From Flagellimonas alvinocaridis (GTDB taxonomy: Bacteria > Bacteroidota > Bacteroidia > Flavobacteriales > Flavobacteriaceae): a DNA stretch of 64,000 bases. The translations under genes were made by a program, and so were the position numbers. The notes under the pieces are model-generated. The model ran no database searches and was not told the DNA's origin. It worked only from the letters and a program-made list of their open reading frames with translations. Each line of letters begins with the position of its first letter. Position 1 is the stretch's first letter. The stretch lies in NCBI RefSeq assembly GCF_004916895.1, contig NZ_SNTZ01000002.1, positions 425,967 through 489,966 of the forward strand, given 5' to 3'. Shown here piece after piece: positions 17,067 through 27,114 of this stretch.

Positions 17067-18191
17067 TTACATATCTGGCACCAATTTGTAAACTCCCTTG
17101 CCTTCTATGCCTACATAGATAAATCCGTCAGGGGCCTGTTTTACATTGCGAACCCTACCCATACCGTCCAATAGTTTTTCTCGGTATACAACCTTGTTGT
17201 TTTCTATCACCATACGTTCCAAATACTGAAATGATAGTGAACCAGCCAAGAGATTTCCTTTCCATTTGGGATATTTGTCCGAAGACACAAAGGTCATTCC
17301 GGACGGACCAATGGAAGGGGTCCATTGGTATATCGGTTGTTCCATGCCTGGTCTTGAGGTCTCATCCGTAATCTTTGTGCCGCTATAGTTGATTCCGTAT
17401 GTAATAACGGGCCATCCATAGTTTTTCCCTTTTTGGATGATGTTGATTTCGTCCCCTCCTCTTGGCCCATGCTCATGCTCCCACAATTGTCCTGTTTCAG
17501 GATGAAGCGTTAACCCTTGGGGGTTTCTATGTCCGTAACTGAAAATGGCAGTTTTTGCACCGGTTTTACCAATAAATGGATTGTCATTGGGAATGTGGCC
17601 ATCATCATGTAACCGGTATATTTTACCGCAATCCTTGGTAATATCCTGGGGATTTATGTCTCTGTCCCCGCGATCTCCAATAGAGAAGTACAAATAGCCT
17701 TTTTTATCGAATTCCAATCTAGAACCAAAGTGTTGTCCTTTGGTAGAATTCGGTTCGGCTTTGTAAAGCAGTTGGGTTTGTACAAGTTCGTTTTTGGAGA
17801 GTTTTGACCTGAAAATGGCCGTATTGCCCCCTTTTTGTTCTCCTTCGCTGGATGCAAAGGAAAAGTAAATCCATCCATTTTCCCTGTAATTGGGATGCAG
17901 TACAATATCCATAAATCCACCCTGACCGCGGGTATATAGATTTCCGGGAATATTCCCAATTTTTATGGTTTCGCCATTGGCATGAAGAAGGAGTTCACCT
18001 GATTTTTCAGTCACCAAAATACCCCCATTTGGCAGAAAAGCCATGCCCCATGGGTTTTGTATACCTGTAATTATGGGTTCAACAGTAAAATCAATGGTTT
18101 TGGGAAGATTAATGCCTTTGTCGGAAACTTGGGCGCATGATGTACCGAGCAGTACAACGAAAAAATAAATAAACACCACACTTTTTTTCAT
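17067..18191 (-). CDS. PQQ-dependent aldose sugar dehydrogenase-like lipoprotein
   Basis: A 374-residue exported protein. The N-terminus ends in a lipobox (LLGTSC, Cys about residue 19), followed by a six-bladed beta-propeller of the glucose/sorbosone dehydrogenase family. Visible family segments are GIQNPWGMAFLPNG (about 43-56), GQGGFMDIVLHPNY, the SIGDRGDRD loop and GHRNPQGLTLHPETGQLWEHEHGPRGGDE (about 215-245), which contains the conserved His/Arg residues of the PQQ site. It would oxidise aldoses in the periplasm or at the outer membrane. It is convergent with murQ (9 nt between stops) and so is not part of that operon, although a link to sugar metabolism is possible. Confidence 0.9.
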   Translation of the reverse strand: MKKSVVFIYFFVVLLGTSCAQVSDKGINLPKTIDFTVEPIITGIQNPWGMAFLPNGGILVTEKSGELLLHANGETIKIGNIPGNLYTRGQGGFMDIVLHPNYRENGWIYFSFASSEGEQKGGNTAIFRSKLSKNELVQTQLLYKAEPNSTKGQHFGSRLEFDKKGYLYFSIGDRGDRDINPQDITKDCGKIYRLHDDGHIPNDNPFIGKTGAKTAIFSYGHRNPQGLTLHPETGQLWEHEHGPRGGDEINIIQKGKNYGWPVITYGINYSGTKITDETSRPGMEQPIYQWTPSIGPSGMTFVSSDKYPKWKGNLLAGSLSFQYLERMVIENNKVVYREKLLDGMGRVRNVKQAPDGFIYVGIEGKGVYKLVPDM

Positions 18192-18346
18192 AGTTTTACG
18201 TTGAAATAATAGATTTTATAGATAAACGGCTACTTTTTTGTAGTTGATTGTTGACAAGATAAAGAGATTTTTATAAGTATAGATAACTACGATTTAGAAT
18301 ATTAAGGTCCCAAATCTAAATATTCTGTCCTAACAAGACTTAACCT

Positions 18347-21300
18347 ATGCTCCCTCAAAAAACAAGGCATCTGCTATATGCCGTGTTGGTGGTGTCCATA
18401 TCCATAATAAGTTCCACGGTATTAGCAAAGACAGAAGTCAAAAGGATACTTACCCATATAGTATCCTCGGTTTCCAATTCGGCTGGGCAGAAAGAGGCAA
18501 CGGTTGCCACCGTGAATGCCCCAGTAAAGAACATGGAAACATCTTTCGGTGCGGCAAGTGCACCTATGTTCGCGACCATTATCCAAGGGGCCAATGAAGA
18601 AGTAACTTGTCCCAATGACGGCAGCACACTGGCCAAATTTTTCTTATGTGGTACCAGTGATGTTAGAACGCTTACACTTAGTCAATCTGGTGGAAGTTAT
18701 GAATGGCAAAAACTAGATCCCAATACCTGTGCGCCAACTGTGGTGGACAATTGCCCCACAATCAATGGTGCCTGTACTTGGAATACGGTAGGCGTAAACC
18801 CTACTTATAATTTATCTACGGCAGGTGAGTTTAGGGTGCGAATAGGTTCTGGGCAATACTATTATTTTAAATCGACACTTAACCCTTTGAACCCCCAACT
18901 GATTAAAGAAGATATCATTTGTGGCAATCCGGGTAGGGTGGAGGTGACCAATGTGCCCGCCGGATACGAATACAGTTTGAACACTCCTGCTGGACCCTAT
19001 CAAGATGCTCCGTTTTTTGATATTACCACATCGGGAAGTTACAGGGTATATGTAAGGCTGAAAAATGTTTCTGCGAGTGCTTGTGTATTTCCATCCAATG
19101 TTCTTACGGTTAATGATTTGGATATTTCGGTGGATGTTACCGCTAATGATATTCTATGTAGCGGGGAACTCGGAAGCATAGACGTTCAAGTATCCGGTGT
19201 CCCGGGATTTTATACATATCGATTGATAAAGAATGGGGTTACCGTGGATACCTTTGGTCCCAATTCAGCCGACGCATATACGTTTGCCAATGTAAGCCCA
19301 GGAACCTATAGTATAAGGGTAGAAACCAATAATTGCTCCGAAATCATTACAACGGATACATCGGGAGGAAGCATTACTATAGGAAATGGGATTAGCCCGT
19401 TGGCGGTATCGGCCACGGCTTCGGATAGTTTTGGTTGTGGGGCCACTTCGGTAAATGTGAACTTGACCACATCAGGGGGTACGGCGCCGTATCGTTTTAG
19501 TGTGGATGGTGGGCCTTTTGGCTCAACCTATACCGGTAGTACGAGTTTTACAGTATCGACCCCGAACACATACAATATTTTGGTAGAGGATGCCAACGGT
19601 TGCCAACGGAGTGCATCTGTTGATGTTCCCGATATTCCACCACCAATTTTCAACATTACCGAGGAAGATGCCAATTGTGGTGGCGCCAATGATGGTAGAA
19701 TAACCATCAATGTTACCAATGGGTTTGGTTATGAAATTGAATATAGCATCAATAACGGAGCCAGTTTTCAAATAAGCAATGTGTTCTCCAATTTGGCTCC
19801 AGGCAACTATGATGTTGTACTACGGTACGAACAGGATTCTTTTACCTGTACCACTACACCACAAGTGGCGACCATTGGGACACCTTCAACCATTACGGCC
19901 ACGGCCACCCCGAACTCTATGCCTACCTGTACCAATGAAAATGGGGGGCAGATTACTATTTCAGGGGTTTCTGGAGGAACGGCACCTTACGAATACAGCG
20001 TGGGGGCCGGCTTTAGCGCAAACCCTGTTTTCCCAAGCTTGGGGGTGGGTACCTACACCCCGCTGGTAAGGGATGCCAATGGATGTGTGCAAGCACTCCC
20101 AGATATTGTTTTCAATGCCTTGAATAAACCTACCAATCTGGATTTTGCCATTTCAAGTTTGGATTGTATCACTACCACGGCTTCTGTGCAACTTACGGTT
20201 ACGGGAGGAACAGGCCCATATACCTATGAAATTATTGCACCAGCGACAAGTGTGGTCAATAATGGAAACAATGACACCTTTGCTGGATTGGGATTGGGGA
20301 CCTATACCTTTAGGGTGACCGACAATGAAGGTTGCTCTTATAATGAAAATTATGCCATCACCGATATTAGTTCCATAGGGGTAACGGCTCAGCAAACAAA
20401 GGTGGTTACCTGTGTTGGGGATTCGGATGGGGAAGGACGGTTTTTAGTGGATGGATTCAATAGCACTTACAGTTACAGTATTGATGGAGGAACAGTCTTT
20501 ACTGGACAAAATGGAAGCATCATTCCTTTAACAGGGCTATCCGCAGGAAGTTATGTGATTTCCGTGACTGATGAAGAGACCAATTGTACCGATACGGCAA
20601 CTTTGGTGATAGAAGAGCCTTCAACAGCCTTTGCCATTTCCAGTTTGGATGTTACCGACATGAGCTGTCAAAATGGAAACATTGGCGCTGTTCGAATCAA
20701 CACCGTAGGAGGATGGGGAGGTAACCGTTATACGCTTACCCAGCCGGATGGTTCAACCAGAGGGCCTAAAAATGGAAGCACTTTTTCCAATCTTTCCCAA
20801 GATGGTACGTATCAGGTAAGCGTGACCGATGCCAATGGCTGTACAATTACAGATAGTTTTACTTTAACAAGTTTGGATGCACCTACGCTGACTTTGGATG
20901 CGGGTGCTTCAGATTTTTGTTACGACAATTTTACAGCAGCCACCTTGGTGGTGAACGCTACTTTAGGGGCTGCCCCGTATCAATATCGAATTAATGGAGG
21001 AGCTTGGGGAGCAAGCAACAGTTTTTCTGGGCTTACCCCGGGAACCTACACCATCGATGTTAGAGATGCCAACGATTGTAGGGATACCGTTACGGAAATC
21101 ATAGAGCCACAGGTGGTTGCCAATGCCACTACAATCCAAGAACTGGACTGTGCCGGACCACCTGCCCAGATTCAGGTGAATATCAGTAATGGATATACCT
21201 CTGGAGGAAATTACGATATATATGAAGTGAGTGTAAATGGGGCGCCGTATACTTCGGACAATAATAATATCACAGGAAACTCTTTTGTGTACAGCATTCC

Positions 21301-24300
21301 CAATGATGGCTCTATAGTTTCAGACACCACCTTCCAGTTTTTGATTACCGATGCCAATGGCTGTACCAACGAAACCAATGTGGTAACGATTTCGCCAACA
21401 GAGCTCATTGCAGGCTCTGTTGTGGGTACCGATACCCAATGTGGTGATAACACAAGCGGTATTGTAGAACTAATTCCGGATACAAGCCAAGGAATACCTC
21501 CCTATGAATTCAGTAATGATAACGGGGCTACCTTTAGCACACAGAATATTTTCTCGGGATATGGTCCTGGAACCCACGGTGGATTTGTAATTCGTGATAG
21601 TAGAGGCTGTGTAAGCCCAGCCTACGATGTAACCATTGGGGCCAGTGTTCCATTGGATGCCACGGTTACCCCCACAGACCCTGTGTGTTCGGCGGGATCG
21701 GTTAACGGTTCCATTTCCACAACCATAAACAATGGCGTAGCCCCTTTTGATTATGTACTGTTGGATGTGGCTGGAAATCTAGTGGCCTCTTCCATGGGAA
21801 CGGGAAGTACAACGGTAAACTTTCCCAATCTTCCTGCTGGGGATTATACCATTGTAACCACAGATGCCCAAGGTTGTGAAGATCGGGATCAAGTGGTCTT
21901 GGACCAAAACACCCTGGATTTGATACCTTTGGATGCAGCTCCGTTGAATTGTACAGACCCTTTCCTTTCGTATAGGGTACAAGCTGTGGGAGGCACCGCC
22001 CCTTATGAATTTAGGCTTGTTGGGGGAGGCCCATTTGTGCCTGCCAATGTAAATGGTGTGGATATTCATGATTTCTCGGCCATAGTGACCTTTGGCGTAA
22101 CGTATTTTGTGGAAGTCAGGGATGCCTTGGGATGTATTTACATTGAAGAAATAGATCCCATAACAGCTCCTACCCCAGTTACTGTAACAGCAACATCTAC
22201 AACAGCATCGTGTAATGTGGCAGGGAGCGGGTCCATCAACTATGAAGTTTCGGGATTACCTGCCAATCCGGCCAATTTTACGGTAACCCTTCAAAATACG
22301 GATACCGGAGTCACACTTTCTGGTCCGACAGCATTTACCAATGAAACCCTTCCGTTTTCGGATACTTTTACGGGATTGGCGCCAGGTAATTATCAAATTA
22401 TCGTTAATGATACCGATACCGGATGTACGGGAAGTACTTTGGTGTTCATTGATTTTAGTTCACCGTCCATTACCATTGATAATTTTGTGGAAGCTACCTG
22501 TAATGCAGGTGCCTTGGTCACAGTTCGAGGTTTTGGAGGTACGGCCCCATTCAATTATGCCTATGTGCCTTCAGGAGCTGCGGCACCTACAGTTTTCTCT
22601 TCGGATACGACTTTTGAAATAGCAGGGCCTTATCCTTCCAATTACGATTTTTATGTGCAGGATGCCAATGGTTGTACCGCTTTTACCACATTATCGGTAA
22701 CCCAAGAAGCAGGTGTGCCCACTCCGGTCATTGATGTGGTCAACCAGTGTACGGCCACCAGCGGCTATCAGATTCATATGGTATCTCCATTGACTTCAGG
22801 CCCCGAACCAGAAAACACCTTCCAGTATGATATTGGTAGTGGATTTCAAACTGGTACCACTTTTACAGTGCCCAACCCCGGCAGTTATGTGATTACTGTA
22901 AGGGATGGCAATGGTTGTACCAATACCGTGACCGCAGAAGTATTCGATTTCTTTGCGATTTCGGCAGATGCTACTTCGTTCCCTACCTGTAATGCAGGAG
23001 ATGGGGTCATTACGGTGAACACTACGGGAGGTAGTGGTAATTTTGAGTATCAATTGCGGGATGCGGGTACCTTGGCCAATATAGGTCCTGCCCAGTATAC
23101 CAATGTTTTCAACAACGTTTTGCCGGGAGATTACAATATTTTGGTAACCGATTTGAGTTCCAACACCACGCCGTTGTGTTCTGATGAGGCCATAGTCAAC
23201 GTGTCCACCGTGAACACTCCAGTGATCACAGCCACTCCAAACAGTGATGTTACCTGTAATGGAGCGGATAATGGTACCATTTCTGTGGAATTGCAACCCG
23301 GAAGTGATACCGATACCCCATTAAGTTATATCCTTTATGTAGGTTCCGGTTCCACGATTTTTGCCGGCCCCCAAGGTTCGCCCGTCTTTGATGACCTGCC
23401 TCCAAATACCTATCAGGTTGAGGTGGTATCCGATAGAGGCTGTACCGATAGATCAGGAAACATCATCATAGATGAGCCCTCTTTGTTGGAATCCAATGCC
23501 ATAAATACCGAGTTCAGCTGTAATCCATCCAGCAATCAATTTAGCACGGCCACCATTACCATTTTTACCGACACCAACGGGGATGGAACGGGAACTGCCA
23601 CGGGAACTGGCCCATACACCTATAGTATGAACGATGGTACTCCTCAGTTTGATGGTACCAACTTCCAGACCAGTAATACATTTGAAGTCATTGACAATGG
23701 AACCAACCAGACCATTACATTGACAGTCCGAGACCAAAACGGCTGCGAGGACACATCAACCGTAACCATTAACAGTCCAACAGATATTACATTCAGTTAT
23801 AATGTAAATCCAATTACCTGTGATGTTTCCGAAACAGGTGTGAATCCAGGTACCATTGACATTATCATCAATGAAGGACCGGGAAACTATGAGGTAGAAA
23901 TCCTTCCGCTAGGTTCGGAACCTGCAAGAAGTTCAGGTGGAACTGATCGGGTTACATGGGATATTACCAACCCGGGCGACTATATTTTTGCAGTGACCGA
24001 TGTGGGCAGTGGTGGATGTACCTATCTTACCACTACGGTGAACATGCCAGAGTACAATACCATGGAAGCTTTGATTGCCGAAGTGCAACCTGTTACTTGT
24101 TTCAATGGTAGCGATGGTATCATCAGTTTGGAAATCAATAATTATAGCGGACAATACAACTACGAAGTGTTCACAAGGGATAATGCCGGTGTGGAAACTT
24201 CGACAGGTGTTACCGGTAGTTTTGACACCAATGCACCCATAAATACTCCTGAACTCATCAACAATGTACCTGCCGGGAACTTGGTGGTATATATAGAAGC

Positions 24301-26662
24301 ATTGGATTCCCCTTTCTGTGATGTGATCAGTAATGTTGCCACAGTTCGTTCTCCGGATAGGGCGCTTACAGTGGATGCCGTACAAACCTCCCCGGTGACC
24401 TGTAATGTTCCCGGTTTGGGTGAGATTACAGCGGCCGGAGATGGTGGATGGGGAACCTATCAGTATCAATTGGTGGCTTCGGATGGAACCATTTTGGTGG
24501 ATTACCCCAATACCAATCCTGTTTTTGAAAATCTCTCCACAGATACCTATACCATAAACGTTAGGGATATAAGGGGGTGCGAGGCAACTCGGGATATCAA
24601 TCTACCATTGCCAATTCCAATTTCTGCAAATATCGAGGTGGTACAACCTTTGGCGTGTAACAATGACAACAATGGAATTATCCAAGCATTTGCCATTGCA
24701 GGAGGACAAGGCCCAGGAAATTACCTCTATCAATTGAACAGGATTACAGATGGTACCAACAGCGGGCTTCAGACCACACCAACTTTTGCCAATCTATCCG
24801 CTGGAGATTACAGGATTACCATTTTTGATGGATGGAACTGTAGCTTTACCACAGATTTGATAAGCGTGGAGGACCCTGAAATAGTTGTGGCCGAGCTTGT
24901 GGAATTGCAACCTCCCGGTTGTGGGGATTTGGGAAGAATGGAATTAACGGTGACCAATCCTGAACCTGGAGTGGACTATTTCTACCGAAGAGCAGGAACA
25001 ACGGACCCATTTGTACCATTTGGCGCTGGGATGACGAGTGTGGAAATTGCAGAAGATATTACTATTGACCCAGGACCTTTCCAGTATGATGTCCAAAATT
25101 CAAATGGATGTCCGTTTGAAAAGTCTAACCAAATTTCCTTGGACCCAGCTGCACCTTTGGTGATTGCATTGGATTTGACCAACGCCACCATCAATTGTGC
25201 AGGTGAGGCAACTGGAATTATACGCTCGGAAGCCTTTGGCGGTATTGGAAGCTATATTTACACCTTGGTAAACTCCAACACCCTTCCCGTGACCGCGGCC
25301 ACTATTGTTCGTCCTGCGCAAAGCTCCGGTATCTTTAGGGAGTTGAACCCCGGAACGTACTATGTATATGCACGAAGTGGTGGATGTGAGGCCATATCGG
25401 ACCCCATAGTTATTGAGCCAAAACCACCTTTGGTATTGGAGTATTTGGAGGCAGTTCCCGTAGTCTGTGCCGGAGACGCCAATGGACAGATCATTATTGA
25501 AGCCAGTGGTGGTACTGGAGCCATTAGATATTCTATTTCTGATACCTTGAGTGAATTCTTTGAAGGGGATGATCCAAATAATCCGAACAGGAAGACTTTT
25601 AATGATCTTGCTCCTAGAACCTATGATATTATTATTCAGGATGATTTGGGCTGTACTATCACCAGAACTGTGGAAATCACTCAGCCGGCCGAACTGGTGG
25701 CAAGTGTTGTTTCTACTACCCCGGAAGTCTGTCTTGGTGATAATGATGGTACCTTGACTTTAGGAGTTACCGGAGGAACGGCCCCATACTACACGAGTGT
25801 GAATTCTGCGGATGATGCCGATTTTGTCCAGAATGACAGCTTATTTTTTGACAATCTGGCAGGAGGCGAGACTTACGTAATATTTGTTAGGGATGCCAAT
25901 GGTTGCCAGACCAATGTTGTGGCAGATATAGGCATTGGGATAGAAATAGAAGCTGAACCTGTGGTGGAGTATGGTTGCGACGGTATTTTCCCGAATAGCA
26001 CTGTTCGTATCAATATTGCAGATAATTCCCAAGTTCCGCAATTACTATTTGCCTTGGATGTGGATGATATTTCCATGGCTACCGAGCAGCGTACTTTTGG
26101 TGACCTCCCCGCGGGAGAGCACACAGTATTCATTTATCACCAAAATGGATGTGTAACCTTTGTGGAGTTTGAAGTTGAAGCTTACGAACCTCTAACCTTG
26201 GAAGCAATTAAGACAGGTCCCAATGAGGTAACGGCCATGGCAACGGGTGGTTTCGGAGGATACGAATATTTCTTTCAAGGAGAATCGTACGGTGAAACCA
26301 ACATTTTTAACATCAGTGTTGATGCCAACATCAATATTATGGTACGTGATGAGCGGGGGTGTGTGGCAAACCTGGTAATGCCGTTTGATTTTGAAGGAAT
26401 GCCTGAAATGCCAGATTTCTTTACACCGGATGGCGATAATTTAAATGATTATTGGTATCCTGGAAACCGTGAATTTTTCCCAAATATTGAGGTCATTATA
26501 TACGACCGATACGGTAGGGTAGTGGCCCATTTGGACCAAGTGAAGAAATGGGATGGAAACTACGAGGGTAAACCCCTTCCCACAGGGGATTACTGGTATG
26601 TGGTAAACGCCAACGACAGGGAGAAACAACGCTTTGTAGGACATTTTACCTTATATAGATAG
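18347..26662 (+). CDS. Giant SprB-repeat surface protein with type IX secretion (type B) C-terminal domain
   Basis: A 2771-residue protein, the largest gene in the window. An N-terminal signal peptide ends near STVLA (about residue 27). The body is dozens of divergent units of roughly 70-90 residues, each with a version of GGTAPYEYS...F..L.PGTYT..V.DANGC; the Cys pairs and the GTAPY and DANGC pieces mark SprB-like repeats. The last 90 residues (from MPDFFTPDGDNLND to VGHFTLYR) are the gliding motility-associated C-terminal domain, which sends proteins through the type IX secretion system without cleavage at a type A signal. Such proteins act as cell-surface adhesins. SprB-class adhesins usually have a PorP/SprF gene next door. 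Here the next features are tRNA-Pro and the mobile element. Confidence 0.92.
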   Translation: MLPQKTRHLLYAVLVVSISIISSTVLAKTEVKRILTHIVSSVSNSAGQKEATVATVNAPVKNMETSFGAASAPMFATIIQGANEEVTCPNDGSTLAKFFLCGTSDVRTLTLSQSGGSYEWQKLDPNTCAPTVVDNCPTINGACTWNTVGVNPTYNLSTAGEFRVRIGSGQYYYFKSTLNPLNPQLIKEDIICGNPGRVEVTNVPAGYEYSLNTPAGPYQDAPFFDITTSGSYRVYVRLKNVSASACVFPSNVLTVNDLDISVDVTANDILCSGELGSIDVQVSGVPGFYTYRLIKNGVTVDTFGPNSADAYTFANVSPGTYSIRVETNNCSEIITTDTSGGSITIGNGISPLAVSATASDSFGCGATSVNVNLTTSGGTAPYRFSVDGGPFGSTYTGSTSFTVSTPNTYNILVEDANGCQRSASVDVPDIPPPIFNITEEDANCGGANDGRITINVTNGFGYEIEYSINNGASFQISNVFSNLAPGNYDVVLRYEQDSFTCTTTPQVATIGTPSTITATATPNSMPTCTNENGGQITISGVSGGTAPYEYSVGAGFSANPVFPSLGVGTYTPLVRDANGCVQALPDIVFNALNKPTNLDFAISSLDCITTTASVQLTVTGGTGPYTYEIIAPATSVVNNGNNDTFAGLGLGTYTFRVTDNEGCSYNENYAITDISSIGVTAQQTKVVTCVGDSDGEGRFLVDGFNSTYSYSIDGGTVFTGQNGSIIPLTGLSAGSYVISVTDEETNCTDTATLVIEEPSTAFAISSLDVTDMSCQNGNIGAVRINTVGGWGGNRYTLTQPDGSTRGPKNGSTFSNLSQDGTYQVSVTDANGCTITDSFTLTSLDAPTLTLDAGASDFCYDNFTAATLVVNATLGAAPYQYRINGGAWGASNSFSGLTPGTYTIDVRDANDCRDTVTEIIEPQVVANATTIQELDCAGPPAQIQVNISNGYTSGGNYDIYEVSVNGAPYTSDNNNITGNSFVYSIPNDGSIVSDTTFQFLITDANGCTNETNVVTISPTELIAGSVVGTDTQCGDNTSGIVELIPDTSQGIPPYEFSNDNGATFSTQNIFSGYGPGTHGGFVIRDSRGCVSPAYDVTIGASVPLDATVTPTDPVCSAGSVNGSISTTINNGVAPFDYVLLDVAGNLVASSMGTGSTTVNFPNLPAGDYTIVTTDAQGCEDRDQVVLDQNTLDLIPLDAAPLNCTDPFLSYRVQAVGGTAPYEFRLVGGGPFVPANVNGVDIHDFSAIVTFGVTYFVEVRDALGCIYIEEIDPITAPTPVTVTATSTTASCNVAGSGSINYEVSGLPANPANFTVTLQNTDTGVTLSGPTAFTNETLPFSDTFTGLAPGNYQIIVNDTDTGCTGSTLVFIDFSSPSITIDNFVEATCNAGALVTVRGFGGTAPFNYAYVPSGAAAPTVFSSDTTFEIAGPYPSNYDFYVQDANGCTAFTTLSVTQEAGVPTPVIDVVNQCTATSGYQIHMVSPLTSGPEPENTFQYDIGSGFQTGTTFTVPNPGSYVITVRDGNGCTNTVTAEVFDFFAISADATSFPTCNAGDGVITVNTTGGSGNFEYQLRDAGTLANIGPAQYTNVFNNVLPGDYNILVTDLSSNTTPLCSDEAIVNVSTVNTPVITATPNSDVTCNGADNGTISVELQPGSDTDTPLSYILYVGSGSTIFAGPQGSPVFDDLPPNTYQVEVVSDRGCTDRSGNIIIDEPSLLESNAINTEFSCNPSSNQFSTATITIFTDTNGDGTGTATGTGPYTYSMNDGTPQFDGTNFQTSNTFEVIDNGTNQTITLTVRDQNGCEDTSTVTINSPTDITFSYNVNPITCDVSETGVNPGTIDIIINEGPGNYEVEILPLGSEPARSSGGTDRVTWDITNPGDYIFAVTDVGSGGCTYLTTTVNMPEYNTMEALIAEVQPVTCFNGSDGIISLEINNYSGQYNYEVFTRDNAGVETSTGVTGSFDTNAPINTPELINNVPAGNLVVYIEALDSPFCDVISNVATVRSPDRALTVDAVQTSPVTCNVPGLGEITAAGDGGWGTYQYQLVASDGTILVDYPNTNPVFENLSTDTYTINVRDIRGCEATRDINLPLPIPISANIEVVQPLACNNDNNGIIQAFAIAGGQGPGNYLYQLNRITDGTNSGLQTTPTFANLSAGDYRITIFDGWNCSFTTDLISVEDPEIVVAELVELQPPGCGDLGRMELTVTNPEPGVDYFYRRAGTTDPFVPFGAGMTSVEIAEDITIDPGPFQYDVQNSNGCPFEKSNQISLDPAAPLVIALDLTNATINCAGEATGIIRSEAFGGIGSYIYTLVNSNTLPVTAATIVRPAQSSGIFRELNPGTYYVYARSGGCEAISDPIVIEPKPPLVLEYLEAVPVVCAGDANGQIIIEASGGTGAIRYSISDTLSEFFEGDDPNNPNRKTFNDLAPRTYDIIIQDDLGCTITRTVEITQPAELVASVVSTTPEVCLGDNDGTLTLGVTGGTAPYYTSVNSADDADFVQNDSLFFDNLAGGETYVIFVRDANGCQTNVVADIGIGIEIEAEPVVEYGCDGIFPNSTVRINIADNSQVPQLLFALDVDDISMATEQRTFGDLPAGEHTVFIYHQNGCVTFVEFEVEAYEPLTLEAIKTGPNEVTAMATGGFGGYEYFFQGESYGETNIFNISVDANINIMVRDERGCVANLVMPFDFEGMPEMPDFFTPDGDNLNDYWYPGNREFFPNIEVIIYDRYGRVVAHLDQVKKWDGNYEGKPLPTGDYWYVVNANDREKQRFVGHFTLYR

Positions 26663-26799
26663 AAGGGGCTAAACAATTGCATGTACAGTTCTGGGCTAAG
26701 GTTCAGATACTTGTGCGACGTTTTCGTATGCCTATTTGGAAGAGAAGTGTTTTTCTTTTTTAATTTCAGGAATTGGCAAGGTAATATCTGTAAAATTTA

Positions 26800-26807
26800 T
26801 ATTTTTG
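26800..26807 (+). promoter_or_regulatory. Candidate promoter of tRNA-Pro
   Basis: TATTTTTG at 26800-26807 fits the -7 consensus and ends 11 nt before the tRNA. A TTG at 26773-26775 is 24 nt further upstream, at the long end of accepted spacing. Confidence 0.5.
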
Positions 26808-26818
26808 CATTCCGTTTT

Positions 26819-26892
26819 CGGGATGTGGCGCAGTCTGGTAGCGTACACGCATGGGGTGCGTGTGGTCGCTGGTTCGAATCCAGTCATCCCGA
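26819..26892 (+). tRNA. tRNA-Pro (anticodon GGG)
   Basis: The 74-nt sequence folds as a full cloverleaf: acceptor CGGGATG/CATCCCG with discriminator A, and a D-arm GCGC with AGTCTGGTA loop. The anticodon stem CACGC/GCGTG encloses ATGGGGT, giving anticodon GGG, and the T-arm has TTCGAAT. The 3' CCA is not encoded. The downstream integrase gene in the same orientation makes the 3' end of this tRNA the likely attachment site of the element that follows. Confidence 0.95.
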
Positions 26893-26935
26893 CGAACCAT
26901 GGTTTTATGACACTAAGTAAAACCTTAATTAATTG

Positions 26936-26970
26936 AAAACCAGAAAATTAATTTTTTCTGGTTTTTTTTA
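26936..26970 (+). terminator. Rho-independent terminator after tRNA-Pro
   Basis: Perfect 12-bp arms AAAACCAGAAAA (26936-26947) and TTTTCTGGTTTT (26954-26965) with loop TTAATT, followed by more T residues. It lies 43 nt past the tRNA, inside the element side of the presumed attachment site. Confidence 0.85.
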
Positions 26971-27114
26971 TTTCCATCTGAAACCATCGGTGAGGATGTC
27001 CTATAGAGTGTCCTATTTTTGTCGGGAAAAATTCCCTAAATTGTACTTCCATTATTGATTTTTCGTGTGATTTGACTTTCGCTTCAACCAATGTTTCACT
27101 TAAAGCGAGAACAC

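Noticed and set aside
18347..26662. The repeating DNA of the giant gene as a tandem repeat or CRISPR array
   Set aside because: Repeats are protein-level, diverged and longer than CRISPR units; no constant direct repeat with unique spacers is seen. No CRISPR array was found anywhere in the window.
26681..26936. Short open frames across tRNA-Pro
   Set aside because: They read through the tRNA cloverleaf and have no domain.
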